Source: Agapetus fuscipes
Lineage: Eukaryota > Arthropoda > Insecta > Trichoptera > Glossosomatidae
Direction of reading: 5' to 3'
NCBI GenBank assembly: GCA_951799405.1
Contig: OX637334.1
Location: 7,812,001 to 7,876,000, forward strand
Length of the DNA: 64,000 nt
This document shows, one piece after another, positions 29,126 to 40,435 of this stretch. The notes beneath the pieces were generated by a model. It was not told the DNA's origin. It ran no database searches and saw only the letters and a program-made list of their open reading frames with translations. Position 1 is the first letter of the stretch. Every line of letters starts with the position of its first letter. Made by a program: the position numbers and the translations under genes.

Positions 29126-29770
29126 TTGAAACATTATATGGGAGAAATACAGGAGATAAAAAATGACAAGCCTGAAGTTTGAGAGGTTAACGCTACGGAC
29201 TCGTAAAACGATTGATTGTAAGCTAGATTTCAAGCGAAGCATACAAAATACATATTCGTTTTTTCCAACACACTGCCTTCTTCCAAAAGCTACCGTCTTG
29301 ATCAGCTTAGCCATTTATTATTCAAATTACTCATTGACAATTTCAAATGTTTTCACGGATTTTTGTACGGAAACCAAAGCAGACTATAATTAAGGGTGGC
29401 CGCTAGACAGTCAGTTCATCCGACATGAATCTAGTTTCCAGCATACCGCTTTGATAAAATACGTAGTCAGTAATTAAACGGTTCTGCCTTTGAGAGAGCT
29501 TCACGGGCTTCCAAAAAGTTCGTGCATTTCATTTTACTCCACTAAAAGAACTGGCGTAGCTTGTAGCTGAATTTCCTTCTAAAAGAGTTGTTCAACTTAA
29601 GGACCACTTTACGTTTAACCACTTTTGTAAACAGTAATTTTTTTTTATCAAAATAATGTTTTTTTGGGCTATTTTTTATAATATGTGTAGTTAGAACATA
29701 AGTAACATTTTTTTAAGGCAGATTTGATTTAATTTTTAATTTCAGAAGTACAAACCTTTTATCGCTGCTC
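29126..29770. other. Gene-free stretch
   Basis: No gene or matched repeat recognised. Confidence 0.45.
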
Positions 29771-29962
29771 TATAATGTAAGTTGCAAAGACATATTTACA
29801 TTTAAGATGCATATTAAATGTATGCTCACAAACAGACACGTGTAAGTTCGCGCTTACAAATACTGCATGTGTACGTACAAATCATTTCTGACACCCGAGG
29901 TGGAGATGGAACCCTTACCCTCTAACATGTAACGCAAGCATTTTACCCACTGATCTGTCAAC
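29771..29962 (-). repeat. RTE tail fragment abutting a SINE1 head
   Basis: 29771-29880 is the last part of an RTE tail (AAGTTGCAAAGACATATTTA to TACTGCATGTGTACGTACAA). At 29881 it changes to ATCATTTCTGACACCCGAGG, a decayed minus-strand SINE1 head ending GTCAACCGGC. Confidence 0.65.
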
Positions 29963-30794
29963 CGGCAAAAAAGAAAAAAATTATGATTTTTTTATGAATA
30001 TGAATGAATTGAGTGACATATGGAAGGATGTGTAGAAATACGTCTAGTCCTTGTGAAATTTTGGAGTTAAGTTTATTACTCTATTTGAAGAGCTCATCAA
30101 ATAACCATCTCAACATCTATTGTCTTATTAAATATCCTTATGTTAAACTGTTTATCCAGCTTTCGTAAATCCGCTTTAAAACAACACAATAATATAACTG
30201 TGCCTTATTCTAGTAACAACTCAAATAGTAGTGTAATCCTTTACCTGAAACTTAATACATCCGACCTTGCCCATACTACATTCTACTCGCTTTTCGTGAA
30301 ACAAAATTGTGAGGTAATTAGTCCCTACGGACCCACGTCTCCTCTAACTATACCAACCCTTAACCGCGTATACTCCAAGCATAACGCTTAACCAAAAATA
30401 CATTGAAACTAAAACGCCAACAGAAGCACTGTTCAGGCTTTTATACATATTTTAATGATCGCTATATTTAGTAAGTCTGAATGTTGAAGTTTATACTTGA
30501 AGGACGGATAAAGGATCGAGCGTAAGTTATTCGAGATTTTTTTGGGTTCCCCGTAATAGGGTAGGTATGAATAAATTTTATTTGGCTGGCTGAATAATGT
30601 GAGTCGTCAATGGGCTGTTCGTAAGTGGAAAGAACGAAGTTTATCTTTTTGAAATGAGAATAACGAATATTATACATTGGGAGATTTTACTTTCAAATTT
30701 AAATGTGATTTTTAATATTGAATCAAATTAACAGTAAAATATAGTATAAAACATGTGCGATCTACGGTGTAGAAGCTACAAAGACATTTAGCCT
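29963..30794. other. Mostly gene-free stretch
   Basis: No gene recognised. 30370-30460 holds a decayed foldback element (CATAACGCTTAACCAAAAAT and AAACTAAAACGCCAACAGAA). Confidence 0.45.
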
Positions 30795-30870
30795 ATACTC
30801 TGTAAACTAAGTTGCGTTGACATTTACGGCTCATATTTAATGCATGCCCACAAGCAGGCGATTTATGATC
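30795..30870 (-). repeat. RTE LINE 3' tail fragment
   Basis: TAAACTAAGTTGCGTTGACA to TGCATGCCCACAAGCAGGCG; last 75 bp of the tail. Confidence 0.6.
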
Positions 30871-31020
30871 TACTACTCGCTCCCCCAGTTCTTGTTTGCC
30901 GTATAGACCAATTCTGTCAAACGCGACTTTTTAATGCAGTTGTCTTATGAATCAAATTCTACACAAACTGAGTTAAGAGGGCGCCTTCCAAATATGCCTT
31001 TGAGTTTTGACCTCTAATTG

Positions 31021-31080
31021 CTTCGGTTCCCGCGCGCTGCGGCGCGCGCATCGACTCTACCGCTCCGTGCACGCGCGATC
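31021..31080. other. Short GC/CpG-rich patch
   Basis: CTTCGGTTCCCGCGCGCTGC through CGTGCACGCGCGATC is strongly GC-rich within AT-rich DNA. No ORF or transcript signal accompanies it; it may be a repeat fragment. Confidence 0.4.
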
Positions 31081-31540
31081 ACTCAAACTCAGATAAATCA
31101 TAACATAAATGGAAGTGTTCATTTTTGATAATCATTATGGCTTATATTTTGCATTTTTATATACCTCATACATTTGAGGAATATGGATGTAGAATATAAG
31201 GTTAAAGGTGTACATACTGCGTGTGATGCCTGCATACATTTTTTTACAGAGATAAATTTCATTTTTGTAAACTGTTACATACCTATTGTAAAAATTAAAG
31301 TTGGATAATACCGGTGGCATTTCAGTTCGGGCCATTGAGATGTGAATTACATGCAAACAGTAAACTCAACGTGATAAAATATATACTGTACGGCTGTATA
31401 ACCAAATAATATTTCCATTTTTATTTATAATAAATTTACAGAATGATTTATTCGGTAAGCATTGTTTTTGTTTCTATCATAGCTCAAGTGTTCTATCAGT
31501 AGACAGGCCGTTCAATTTATTAGAATATAGGGCAATATCT
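31081..31540. other. Gene-free stretch
   Basis: No gene or matched repeat recognised. Confidence 0.45.
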
Positions 31541-31544
31541 AAAT

Positions 31545-31660
31545 AAGAATCTAAGTTGCATAGATATAGTACATTTAGGAACTTATATAACATGCATTTG
31601 TACAAGTAGACACGTATAAGTTCGTGCTTACACATGCCGCAAATGGACCTACCTAGTAGT
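31545..31660 (-). repeat. RTE LINE 3' tail
   Basis: GAATCTAAGTTGCATAGATA to CACATGCCGCAAATGGACCT. Confidence 0.75.
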
Positions 31661-31665
31661 TAACA

Positions 31666-31772
31666 AAAGCACCAAATCCTTATTTAGACCTGTAGCATAC
31701 ATAGTAAAAATATCCATGATCATCGCCGATATTTGTTAAAAATGGTACCTACTGAAAGAAGAAGAAGAATTC
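31666..31772 (+). repeat. Second LINE family, 3' end with GAA tail
   Basis: GCACCAAATCCTTATTTAGA, CATGATCATCGCCGATATTT and a GAAAGAAGAAGAAGAAT tail match the 3' end at 41085-41185. 5'-truncated to about 105 bp. Confidence 0.7.
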
Positions 31773-31914
31773 CTTGTTACGTTTTGCAAAAGTTTTATTA
31801 TCGAAACAACGATCGCATGCGAGAACGAATTTACTCTTATCTATTATATTTTTCTTCTCTTCAGAGAAGTACTTTTTAAGTAAAAAAAAACATACGTGTA
31901 AACTAAACAACAAC

Positions 31915-32638
31915 GTTTAAAAAAACAAGGAAACTGGAACGCTAACTAGGAACGCTATTTAAGTTTTCATACATTTGCGGGTAAAGGTACGTCAAAAGTA
32001 TATATTATAAAGTAAATACTTGGCGCACGTGGCAAATCTATTCGAATCGAATATGTTTGTCTCTTTTCAACTCGAAGCGCTACCCGGCGCAAAATGTCAA
32101 GCGGTGCCGTGCGATATAAACGGCAAACATGTTTGCCTAACCAAATTACATTTTTCGGAAAGTAAAGGATCCAAATCAATGAAAATTTTAACACTATTAT
32201 TCATACACATCAGACTTTTTTACTGCCATTATAATAAAGAGTTGCAATCGCTTGACAGCACGATTCTGAAAAGTTTGCTCGATAAAAAAAACACGAAAAA
32301 CTCTAATTTTTCACTTTTTACTTGATTTTTTTCTTGTTTTCTGACATTTTAAAGCATAACATTACTTTTTTTCACGGGACACACGAAGAGCTAAATGCAA
32401 TAGGTAAAATAAATGTGATAATAAAGACTTCGACAAAACAAAACATCTCAAGTTTGGAATAAAAAAGGGTGAATGCTTTAGTAATGTGGCATTCCACAAT
32501 TTTTAAATAAAAAAACCCTGAATGTATTTTCAATTGTTTTGTCTTAATATCTGCACAAATGGTTTTTTATATTTGTTATTAGTACTATCTTTCAGACGGG
32601 CAAATACAATGTAAGGCGTTAATCAAATTTCATCCAAA
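31915..32638. other. Mostly gene-free stretch
   Basis: 31915-31990 is a decayed foldback element (GGAACGCTAACTAGGAACGC). Beyond it no gene or matched repeat is seen; the ORF at 32020-32325 resembles no known family. Confidence 0.4.
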
Positions 32639-32639
32639 T

Positions 32640-32852
32640 TTGAATCTTAGTTGCAAAGATATTATTTTACATTTGAAAACTCCTATAACATGCATTTCCA
32701 CAAGCAGACATGTATAAGGACAACATAAAAACCCAATCTCAAAATAACACAAGCTCTGCAACTCTTGCCGACCTTCCCTAGAACAGGGGTGACATTCGTA
32801 AAGTGAACTATTATTTACAGTATGGGTGGTCAGCCTCATACCAACCTTTTAT
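32640..32852 (-). repeat. RTE LINE 3' tail with internal deletion
   Basis: ATCTTAGTTGCAAAGATATT, GCCGACCTTCCCTAGAACAG and CATACCAACC; about 30 bp around the CATGCGGCAT motif are deleted. Confidence 0.8.
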
Positions 32853-33049
32853 ACAAATTAAAATATTTTTGAGAATAAAGCCTACGTTGCACGGTATGCT
32901 ACGAGCCGTACCTGATTGTCATAATATTATACTCGTATCATTGAACTGACTGCTTGACATCAGCAATAATAATAATTCCGTTGTCCGTAGCGTAGGGCTT
33001 GCGTGAATTATAATATGTATCTCACTGGAGCAGCCTCGACCTCGAGTAT

Positions 33050-33185
33050 ATAATAATTATAAACTCCCTTCGATTGCGTAAATCGAAAATGAATGAAATA
33101 TACGACGGCACGTCTTGATTTTGTTTTATTTTTTTTTCGATTTAGACAATCGAGATAAGTTTACACAAGTTACACTCGGGGTACT
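33050..33185. repeat. Foldback element (CTCGATCGCGTAAA family)
   Basis: AACTCCCTTCGATTGCGTAA (33061) is mirrored by CGATTTAGACAATCGAGATA (33139); same layout as 27226-27395. Confidence 0.55.
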
Positions 33186-33244
33186 GCTGCCATGATCTAT
33201 GGTAACTGAAGCTTCAAGAGTTGGGAAGTTTTGACCGTGATCTG

Positions 33245-33300
33245 CGTGATACACACAAAAACAGCGCTCACCAAATAAATCATCCTATTATTATATCTGC
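33245..33300 (+). repeat. SINE2 3'-tail fragment
   Basis: GATACACACAAAAACAGCGC and TCACCAAATAAATCATCCTA, matching the last part of SINE2 at 33736-33780, followed by ATT repeats. Confidence 0.7.
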
Positions 33301-33412
33301 TATGAGAATTTTCAGCGCCATTATGTAAATACATTTTTGTATTTTAAAAAAGTAATCACGTTCATTTATGCATCCGTGTATAGTTCAATAATGCAAAAAA
33401 AAACATGGGAAT

Positions 33413-33805
33413 GATCAAGCAACATTGGGCGCGGACAGTACTTGGATGGGTGACCGCTCACGTACACCGCGCGTCGTTGGCATCTTGGACCGGTCCGTAG
33501 TCCGTAGTGGAAACACTTCGAACTCGTAAATGGAAGGTTGTGGATTCGGATCTCGGCGGAGCACAAAAATATACCATTTATATTTCGAATGTGCTCTCGC
33601 TGAGTTGAAAAATTCATAAACCTTTACCAAAGACCGGTCACTGAAAGGTCCATCCAACCTTACAACAACTGGGTCTTGCTTGAGAATTGGCGCTTTCTAC
33701 AGCGACGACCAAGCTCGCAGAGGGCTCTTGAGGTGTGATACACACAAAAACAGCGCTCACCAAATAAATCATCCTAATATTATTATATTATATTATTATT
33801 ATCAT
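33413..33805 (+). repeat. Composite SINE: 5S rRNA-like segment plus SINE2
   Basis: 33413-33481 resembles the 3' half of 5S rRNA: GGGCGCGGACAGTACTTGGA, TGGGTGACCGC, then CACCGCGCGTCGTTGGC. A tRNA-like SINE2 head follows within 10 bp (33489-33562; decayed A and B boxes), then the SINE2 body and a TATTAT-rich tail (33776-33805). Two Pol III-derived modules in this order look like a dimeric SINE, although the 5S piece is missing from the copies at 26212 and 55262, so chance adjacency is possible. Confidence 0.65.
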
Positions 33806-34489
33806 ATGGAAGTAGAAAAATTTACCTTTTTTTTTCTAAACAATCTTCGATTACTTTTTTTATTATAGTATTTTTGTTTTCGTACTCCCATATTTTCTAA
33901 AAAAAAAACGAAAGACATTTTTGATTAATTGACACACATTTATTTACAAATAATATTTTACGTGAAGAAAATATTTTTATATACTAATCGGGTTTTTTTA
34001 TTTGAAGCCTGTATTCTTTTTTCTGCGCGCTAGAATTCATGCGGAGCGAACAGACGTCCTCTCGCCTTCACAGTTTGCTCCAGACTGGCGGGAACGCCGA
34101 GCAAACCACTGCGTTTTTCTGTCAAATTGTTTCCCTACAAAATTAGTATGGGATTTTTGAAGCTGTTTTGTTTATTTTATTTTGTACAATTTACATGCAT
34201 TATTACGAAAAAAAAATGCGATCAATTTTGAGTTTGATTAATAAACTTACCATTTATACATATTTTTTGTATCCTTCCATTCAAAAAATTCAAGTTATTC
34301 ATTGAACCCAGATAGCATTATTTCGTAATATTTCATTAGTTTGTGTTCATTTTGACAGAATTCAAATAACTTCTATCATTTTTGGAAACGGTCAATCTGT
34401 AGTTTATACATTTCTTTATTGTATTCTGACAGTAAAAGATTTAAAAAAAAAAGTAAACATTATGGACATTTAAAACCCGGAACACCGTT
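33806..34489. other. Gene-free stretch
   Basis: No gene or matched repeat recognised. Confidence 0.45.
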
Positions 34490-34690
34490 TTGGACGTATT
34501 CGCTCTATGGGGTCTTAAGAAAAAACGTAAAACTCGATAATGTGAGAGTTGTTTTAAATATTTTTTAAATCAATTTCCTGTTTTCATCAGACACATTGGT
34601 CCAGTACACATGCAAACATTACTCATGTAAAATTATTTGAATGGTCTATACGGCAAACAAGAACTAAGACAGCGTACTAATGAAAATGTC
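34490..34690. repeat. Dispersed repeat shared with 20330-20520
   Basis: AATGTGAGAGTTGTTTTAAA, AATCAATTTCCTG and GGTCTATACGGCAAACAAGA. Unclassified. Confidence 0.4.
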
Positions 34691-34879
34691 AAAAATATTT
34701 CTAGGCAGGCTTTTGCCAAAAATGCATTGGTTGGTGAATTGTTTTCCTCTTCACAAATGTATTCAAAAGTAAATAAATACATGCCAACAATGAATTAAGC
34801 TCAACATTAAAAGTTCATGGCATTAAGAGAGCTCATAAAATAATAATTAACACATTTCATATAAGAGTAGACCATTGAG

Positions 34880-35110
34880 TTACACTATTGGTGGAGAAGA
34901 AACTAGGTTACAGGATTGATACGCACTATATGGCTCACCTGCTGTCATCACAAAGCTGTCAAATACCACAGAATAGTACTTATAATAATGATCGTGTGAG
35001 ACCTTTTGTTTTTTTTTGTTTCTCCATCGTTAGTTTCGACATTAAATAATTACAATTGCCGTTATGTTTTAAAATAATCCCATTTTCTTACAAAATTGTC
35101 AAATTCACGG
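34880..35110 (+). repeat. Dispersed repeat E, copy 3
   Basis: ATGGCTCACCTGCTGTCATC, ACAAAGCTGTCAAATACCAC and AATAATTACAATTGCCG match copies at 12590 and 14830. Confidence 0.55.
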
Positions 35111-35348
35111 ACCACAACAATTGCAACGTGTGCAACGCGTGCAACACACATGCTTCGCAGAGTAAAAATATTTTTTAAATGACAAAAATACCGAAATAAA
35201 TCTAGCTCTGTACCTTTTGTCTTTTAACAGAGTGGTGAAACTCGGGGTATCATTGATCTCTTTCTAACTAAGATTTGTGTTGAAGTAGGTTAAAACATTT
35301 ATATTAATGATCAGTTCATCCTCAGTCGTCTTGCAGAGAGGGTGTCTC

Positions 35349-35382
35349 CTAAAGACGTTAGATACGTCGCTAACGAAACGTC
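35349..35382 (+). ncRNA. Hammerhead-like motif
   Basis: CTAAAGA (expected CTGANGA; G to A at the third position), extra C, perfect 5-bp stem GTTAG (35357-35361) with CTAAC (35370-35374), GAAAC, GTC. The stem and GAAAC-GTC are intact but the lost core G should abolish cleavage. Same family as 16606-16636 and 53671-53704. Confidence 0.4.
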
Positions 35383-35824
35383 GAGAATAAGTAAGTTCAC
35401 TTATAACGGTTTGTGTAATATCCGATTTGTAAAGAAAACAATTATAGTGTCAACTTGCGTCAAAATAGTTTTGACTCCACTTTTTAATAACACAATGGAG
35501 CAAACCATGCTTGAATTGATTCGCACGAACTTTGCACTGATGTAAAGTCGTAAATAATAATTATACAGTTATCCATTTTGGTTTTATGGCCAGTTGCTGT
35601 TTGAATCTGCCGGCATTTAGAGTGTGGCTCTCGGCGAGAAGATAAACAAGGTGCCTGCTACATCATCGGCCGAATACTTGCCACTCTCTCCTGACCTATT
35701 GAAACGTGTAGAGGAGCAGCCTCACGCCAACTGCTTGAAGGGAAGTCCCATTCTTCCAGAGCAATATCTTTATATCTATCAATAATCGAAGTCGAAATGA
35801 TAAAACAGTATTTAAAATTCATAA

Positions 35825-36022
35825 TTTTTGCATGCCTACAAGCAGACACATGTAAGTTTATGCTTACACATACTAAACAAAATAAAAACGCAAATCTTAA
35901 ATGAATAAACCTTGCATCTCTCGCAGCTCTAACATGATACAGAGATAATATTAGCTAAGTGAACCATTTTTTTAGTAGGTACTCGTATGTGCGGTCAACT
36001 TCATACCAATTTATTGATCGAG
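35825..36022 (-). repeat. RTE LINE 3' tail
   Basis: GCATGCCTACAAGCAGACAC to TTCATACCAATTTATTGATC. Confidence 0.7.
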
Positions 36023-36084
36023 GAAAATCGAAACAAAAAATCATGTTAACAACAACTTGACACCCGCAACTAAAACAAAATATC

Positions 36085-36250
36085 TTAACTAAGCTGCACA
36101 TTTAGTGCAACTTCTTACCTCGTTTTCGTGGGATATGTGAAACCTATTTTTTTTTATAGATAAGAGAGCTGGCCTTACATTTCAGTTGAAGAGGGGAGCT
36201 GGATATCGTTTCTTGTAAGGTCTGAGTAAACCATACCGGTATTTGATTTT
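36085..36250 (-). repeat. SINE1, decayed, minus strand
   Basis: ACTAAGCTGCACATTTAGTG, GAGAGCTGGCCTTACATTTC and GTCTGAGTAAACCATACCGG follow the SINE1 body order; the head is lost. Confidence 0.65.
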
Positions 36251-36299
36251 CACTGTCTACAAAGGGAAAATGACGTCCATTTTGAACAGCCATGACATT

Positions 36300-36448
36300 G
36301 AAAATTGTGGGACTTATGTTCATTTGAGGTTCGGATTTTATTTGTAAGTACACATTCAGCATTTGTAAGCGCGAACTACACGTGTTGGTTTGTGGGCATA
36401 CATCTGAGAGCTTTAAATGAATATATCCTTGCAACTTAGATTATAGAT
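36300..36448 (+). repeat. RTE tail, same subfamily as the LINE downstream
   Basis: 36312-36448 matches the intact LINE's tail at 40670-40804 with about five differences in 137 bp, including the unusual CACATTCAGCATTTGTAAGC, whereas most other tails here are far more diverged. Confidence 0.8.
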
Positions 36449-37429
36449 GACCGTTAGAATCATCGACTCTATCATCGACCAAGATGTGTGGACGAGTCAT
36501 TTGAAGTGCCGATGATTTTTGCGTAGAAATAAATAAAATGTATGCGTTTCCCTAAAGTGATATCTATACACATTGCACTCAGGGCTTTGCAACACGCCGG
36601 TAATGGAAAGCGCGCCAAAAATATTTTGATAAATTCCGGATGTCAGTGTTTATGGCGCTAGCAAGGCAAATAAATAACTCAAGGTTTCTGTAAAGGAACT
36701 TTGAATAATATTGCAACACTTGTTTCTGTCAAATCACTAAGAAACATTTTTTTTCGATCCATAATAAAAAATAATATTTCGGCAAAAAAGTCATCAAAAA
36801 ACATAAAACCACTCTAAATTTAATAAAAGAAAGTGTCTTTTTTAATTATCGGCCATAAATTGAACAAAAAGTCTCATATTTGTGTGCAAAATTTAAACTA
36901 TAGTTTTGGCCGTTTAAGTACTACAAAATTTCGAGATCTACTTCAAGAATAAAATTATACTTACATGCAGCCGTCGAAACGTCCAGATCCAACGAATTAA
37001 ATTGACCAATGTGGATGGATGTGAAGTTTTTAAAGGGAAAGGCAATAGTTAGTGTTTGCATCTTTTGAAGAAAAATTTTGGTACATAACCTCAACTATTT
37101 TGAAAATTTTTTTGGAACAAAAACAAATTACAGGAAGGAAAAAATAAAACTTGTGTCCTACCTACCTGATTCAAGAGGACAACATGGCACATGGCGCTAA
37201 ATTAAAATTGTGGACTTTTATATGGACAATATATTTGTTTTTTTTAACTATTTATAAATATATATATATTTTTTTTTCTTTGTATATTTACTAACCTTAC
37301 TTTTAACTTTTTTAACTTTACTTTTAACTTTTTTCTGTTTCAATTTTATGTTTGTTAGCTATATATTTTTTTTTTTTTTCTGTGTACTATATTTACTAAC
37401 TTTAGTTTTTCAAATTTTGTTATGTAGAA
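36449..37429 (+). other. Region upstream of the RTE ORF, possible 5' UTR
   Basis: No other gene. The T-rich stretch just before the ORF (37240-37420, with AACTTTAGTTTTTC-like repeats) may be LINE 5' UTR. The element's 5' boundary and target duplication were not found. Confidence 0.35.
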
Positions 37430-40400
37430 ATGGCCACTCACAATAATTTTGTACGTGCACGTTGTGGAAATGCCGCCACTAATTTTCATAGAAAGAATGA
37501 ATGGGTTTTCGGGACATGGAATGTAAGGAAGATGAATGATTGCAAGGAGAAAGAAATTATGAATGTAATGAAAGAGAAACGAATAAAAGTAATGGGTGTG
37601 ACTGAAACAAAAATGAAAGGGAATGGTGAGAAAGTATTAGTGAACGGTGAATTGTATATTTGGTCAGGTGTGGAAGATGGGAATGAAAGGCAAGGTGTAG
37701 GTGTGATTGTGAGTGAGTGTGTAAAAGGATGTATAACAGGTTATCGAAGAATTTCTCCTAGGATTTTGGTTGTCAAATTCAAAATTAACAGTTTGAGACT
37801 TTTCTTGGTTGCCTGTTATGCTCCTGTTGATTCAGAGTGTATGGAGGTGAGAATGAGTTTTTGGAATGAATTGAATGCGGTTGTGCATGAAAGGAAGAAT
37901 AATGAAAACATTGTAATTTTAGGTGATATGAATGGATGGATAGGTGCACAGAGGGATGAATGTTTGAAAATAATTGGTCCTGGTGGGAGAGGTGTAGTCA
38001 ATGATAATGGGCGACATCTGATTGCTTTGTGTGCGGAGCACAGTCTTTTTGCATCGAATACTTGGTTTCGGCATAAGGATGTGCATCTGTACACGAGGCA
38101 GATTGTGGGAAGTCGCACAATCATTGACTACATCTGTGTGGATGAAAGATTGAGAGGAGCCGTAAGAGATAGCCGTGTCTACCGGGGGCCTGAAATAGGC
38201 AGTGACCACTATCTCTTATGTGCTAAAATAATGATTGGTGAAGTAAGAAAGAAGAAACGCAAGAGGCAAGTAAGATTGCCTAGAATAAAAGTAGAAAGGT
38301 TGAATGAAGAAAATGTGAAAGAGAAGTATGTATCAGAGCTCCACAAAATTTTAAGTGTGAGTGAACTTGAGAAGAGTGTGTGTGGAAAAGATATTGAAAG
38401 TATGTGGAAAGATCTGAAAGAAGGAATGACTGAATGCGCTAAAAAAGCATGTGGGGTAACGAAAGGTGGAAGATTGAAAGGAGATGCCTGGTGGAATGAT
38501 AGAGTAAAAGAAGCTGTGAAAGTTAAGAAGAAGTGTTATGAAAATTGGCTGAATGATAGAAATGATAGAAAGCTAGAAGACGAATATAAGATAGCTAAGA
38601 GAATGGCGAAGACTATAATTTATGAAAGCAAGATGAATGAACAAAAAAAGATTGATGAAAGGATTAACAGAAGTTTCACCGACAGTAAGAAGGAATTTTG
38701 GAGGTGGATCAATGCGGATAGAAATAAATCTTCTGCATTGACCACTCCAGGAGTCAAAAGTGCTGCCGGTGAGATGGTATGGGAGAATGAAGAAGTATGC
38801 AAGAGATGGAAGAACTATTTTCAAGAAATTTTTGGTCAGGGTGAAAGAAGAATTTATGAACAGATAGATGAAGAGAATGAATTGAAGATTTTGAAAGAAG
38901 AATTGATAGTGTCTATTTCACGTCTGAAGAATGGGAAGTCTGCTGGGTTTGATGGTATAAATGGTGAAATGTTGAAAGCAGGAGGTGAATGTGTGATAGA
39001 TTGGATGTACGAATTATGTAAGCTTTGTGTGAATGCAGGAGTAGTACCGATGGATTGGAGGAAGGCAGTCATTGTTCCCATTTACAAAGGTAAAGGGGAC
39101 AAAAAAGACTGTCAGAACTTCAGACCAATCAGTCTACTCAGTATACCAGGAAAAGTCTTCTGTAAGGTGATCATAAAAAATGTGATTCTGACTACTAGTG
39201 AAAGGATTTCCGATATACAGTCCGGCTTTATGGCCGGTAGGGGCTGTGTTGATCAGATTTTTACTCTACGACAACTTGTTGAAAAACAATTGTCGGTGAG
39301 GGGAAAGCTGTTCACAGCCTTTGTAGATCTGGAAAAGGCTTTTGACTCAGTAGACAGAGGTATGTTATGGGATGTTTTGAAAGCATACGGAGTAAATGGG
39401 GCTCTCCTAGATGCGGTGCATGCGAACTATGAAAATAGTATGGCATGTGTTCGTATTGATGGTGAGTATAGTGAATGGTTTGAAGTTTATAAGGGTGTGA
39501 GGCAAGGATGTGTGATGAGTCCATGGCTATTTAACATAGTCATGGACAAGTGTGTCAGAGATGCTAGTCTTAATGATTGTGGATTGATGATAGGAGAGAG
39601 CAAAGTGAGTGTTCTACTGTATGCAGATGATGCAGTTCTTGTATCTGATTCAGCAGTAGAATTGCAAACAATGCTCTCTAGATTGAATGAAGCTTTGTTA
39701 GGTAACCATTTGAAGTTGAATGCAAGTAAGACGAAAGTATTGATTTTTCAAAGAGATGATGAAAATATGAATTATGAATTTAAAATTAATGGAATGAATG
39801 TTGATGTCGTAAATGAGTTTGTATATCTGGGAAGTAAGTTTGAAAAAGATGGAAGAATGTCCGGTGAATTTGAAAGAAGAATAATGAAAGGCAGGTGTGT
39901 ACTGGGTGCGACCGCTTGCATCGCCAGGAACCAAAATCTCTCAAAAAATGTTAGATTGGCGGTGCACGGTGGTATACTAGTGCCCACCTTGATGTATGGA
40001 AGTGAAGCCTGGACGGTGAGTGAAAGGGAAATTAGTAAAGTCCATACAGTAGAAATGGACTATCTAAGAAGTATGATTGGGAAAAAACGAAGTGACAGGG
40101 TGAGGAATGATTTTGTAAGAGAGGAATGTGGTGTAAGGGAAAGTGTGAAAGTGAAGATTAAAAGAAGTATGTTAAGATGGTTCGGGCACATGGAGAGAAT
40201 GAGTGATGAAAGATTGACGAAGAAAGTATATGTTGCTAGAATAGATGGATGTCGTGGAAGAGGAAGACCGAGAAAGGTATGGATGGACCAAATTTTCGAA
40301 ATAGCGAGTGAATGGAATATCCAGAGTCATAATAAAAGGAGAGCTTGTATGAAAAAGGTTATGACTCTGGATGAAATGAAAGAAGTATGCATGGACAGGA

Positions 40401-40435
40401 AGAAGTGGCGGCTAATCTGCAATGCTGATTTGTAA
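37430..40435 (+). CDS. RTE-class LINE endonuclease-reverse transcriptase, intact ORF
   Basis: 1001 codons, uninterrupted. The protein nicks target DNA and reverse-transcribes its own mRNA at the nick. Residues about 24-263 form an APE-type endonuclease: FGTWNVRKMND, TETK with E59, GDMNGWIG at 165-172 and GSDHYLL with D259-H260. RT spans about 480-775 with NFRPISLLS, FVDLEKAFDSVDR, GVRQGCVMSPWLFNIV and the catalytic YADD at 731-734. The C-terminus (RWFGHMERM, GCRGRGRPRKVWMDQI) is typical of RTE/HmRTE-like elements often annotated as craniofacial development protein 2-like. It has no separate ORF1 and no zinc knuckle. The ATG lies ahead of the first endonuclease strand. Such proteins are about this length, so it may be active. 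Confidence 0.93.
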   Translation: MATHNNFVRARCGNAATNFHRKNEWVFGTWNVRKMNDCKEKEIMNVMKEKRIKVMGVTETKMKGNGEKVLVNGELYIWSGVEDGNERQGVGVIVSECVKGCITGYRRISPRILVVKFKINSLRLFLVACYAPVDSECMEVRMSFWNELNAVVHERKNNENIVILGDMNGWIGAQRDECLKIIGPGGRGVVNDNGRHLIALCAEHSLFASNTWFRHKDVHLYTRQIVGSRTIIDYICVDERLRGAVRDSRVYRGPEIGSDHYLLCAKIMIGEVRKKKRKRQVRLPRIKVERLNEENVKEKYVSELHKILSVSELEKSVCGKDIESMWKDLKEGMTECAKKACGVTKGGRLKGDAWWNDRVKEAVKVKKKCYENWLNDRNDRKLEDEYKIAKRMAKTIIYESKMNEQKKIDERINRSFTDSKKEFWRWINADRNKSSALTTPGVKSAAGEMVWENEEVCKRWKNYFQEIFGQGERRIYEQIDEENELKILKEELIVSISRLKNGKSAGFDGINGEMLKAGGECVIDWMYELCKLCVNAGVVPMDWRKAVIVPIYKGKGDKKDCQNFRPISLLSIPGKVFCKVIIKNVILTTSERISDIQSGFMAGRGCVDQIFTLRQLVEKQLSVRGKLFTAFVDLEKAFDSVDRGMLWDVLKAYGVNGALLDAVHANYENSMACVRIDGEYSEWFEVYKGVRQGCVMSPWLFNIVMDKCVRDASLNDCGLMIGESKVSVLLYADDAVLVSDSAVELQTMLSRLNEALLGNHLKLNASKTKVLIFQRDDENMNYEFKINGMNVDVVNEFVYLGSKFEKDGRMSGEFERRIMKGRCVLGATACIARNQNLSKNVRLAVHGGILVPTLMYGSEAWTVSEREISKVHTVEMDYLRSMIGKKRSDRVRNDFVREECGVRESVKVKIKRSMLRWFGHMERMSDERLTKKVYVARIDGCRGRGRPRKVWMDQIFEIASEWNIQSHNKRRACMKKVMTLDEMKEVCMDRKKWRLICNADL

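Noticed and set aside
31021..31080. CpG-island promoter
   Set aside because: Only about 60 bp, with no ORF, exon or TATA/initiator downstream.
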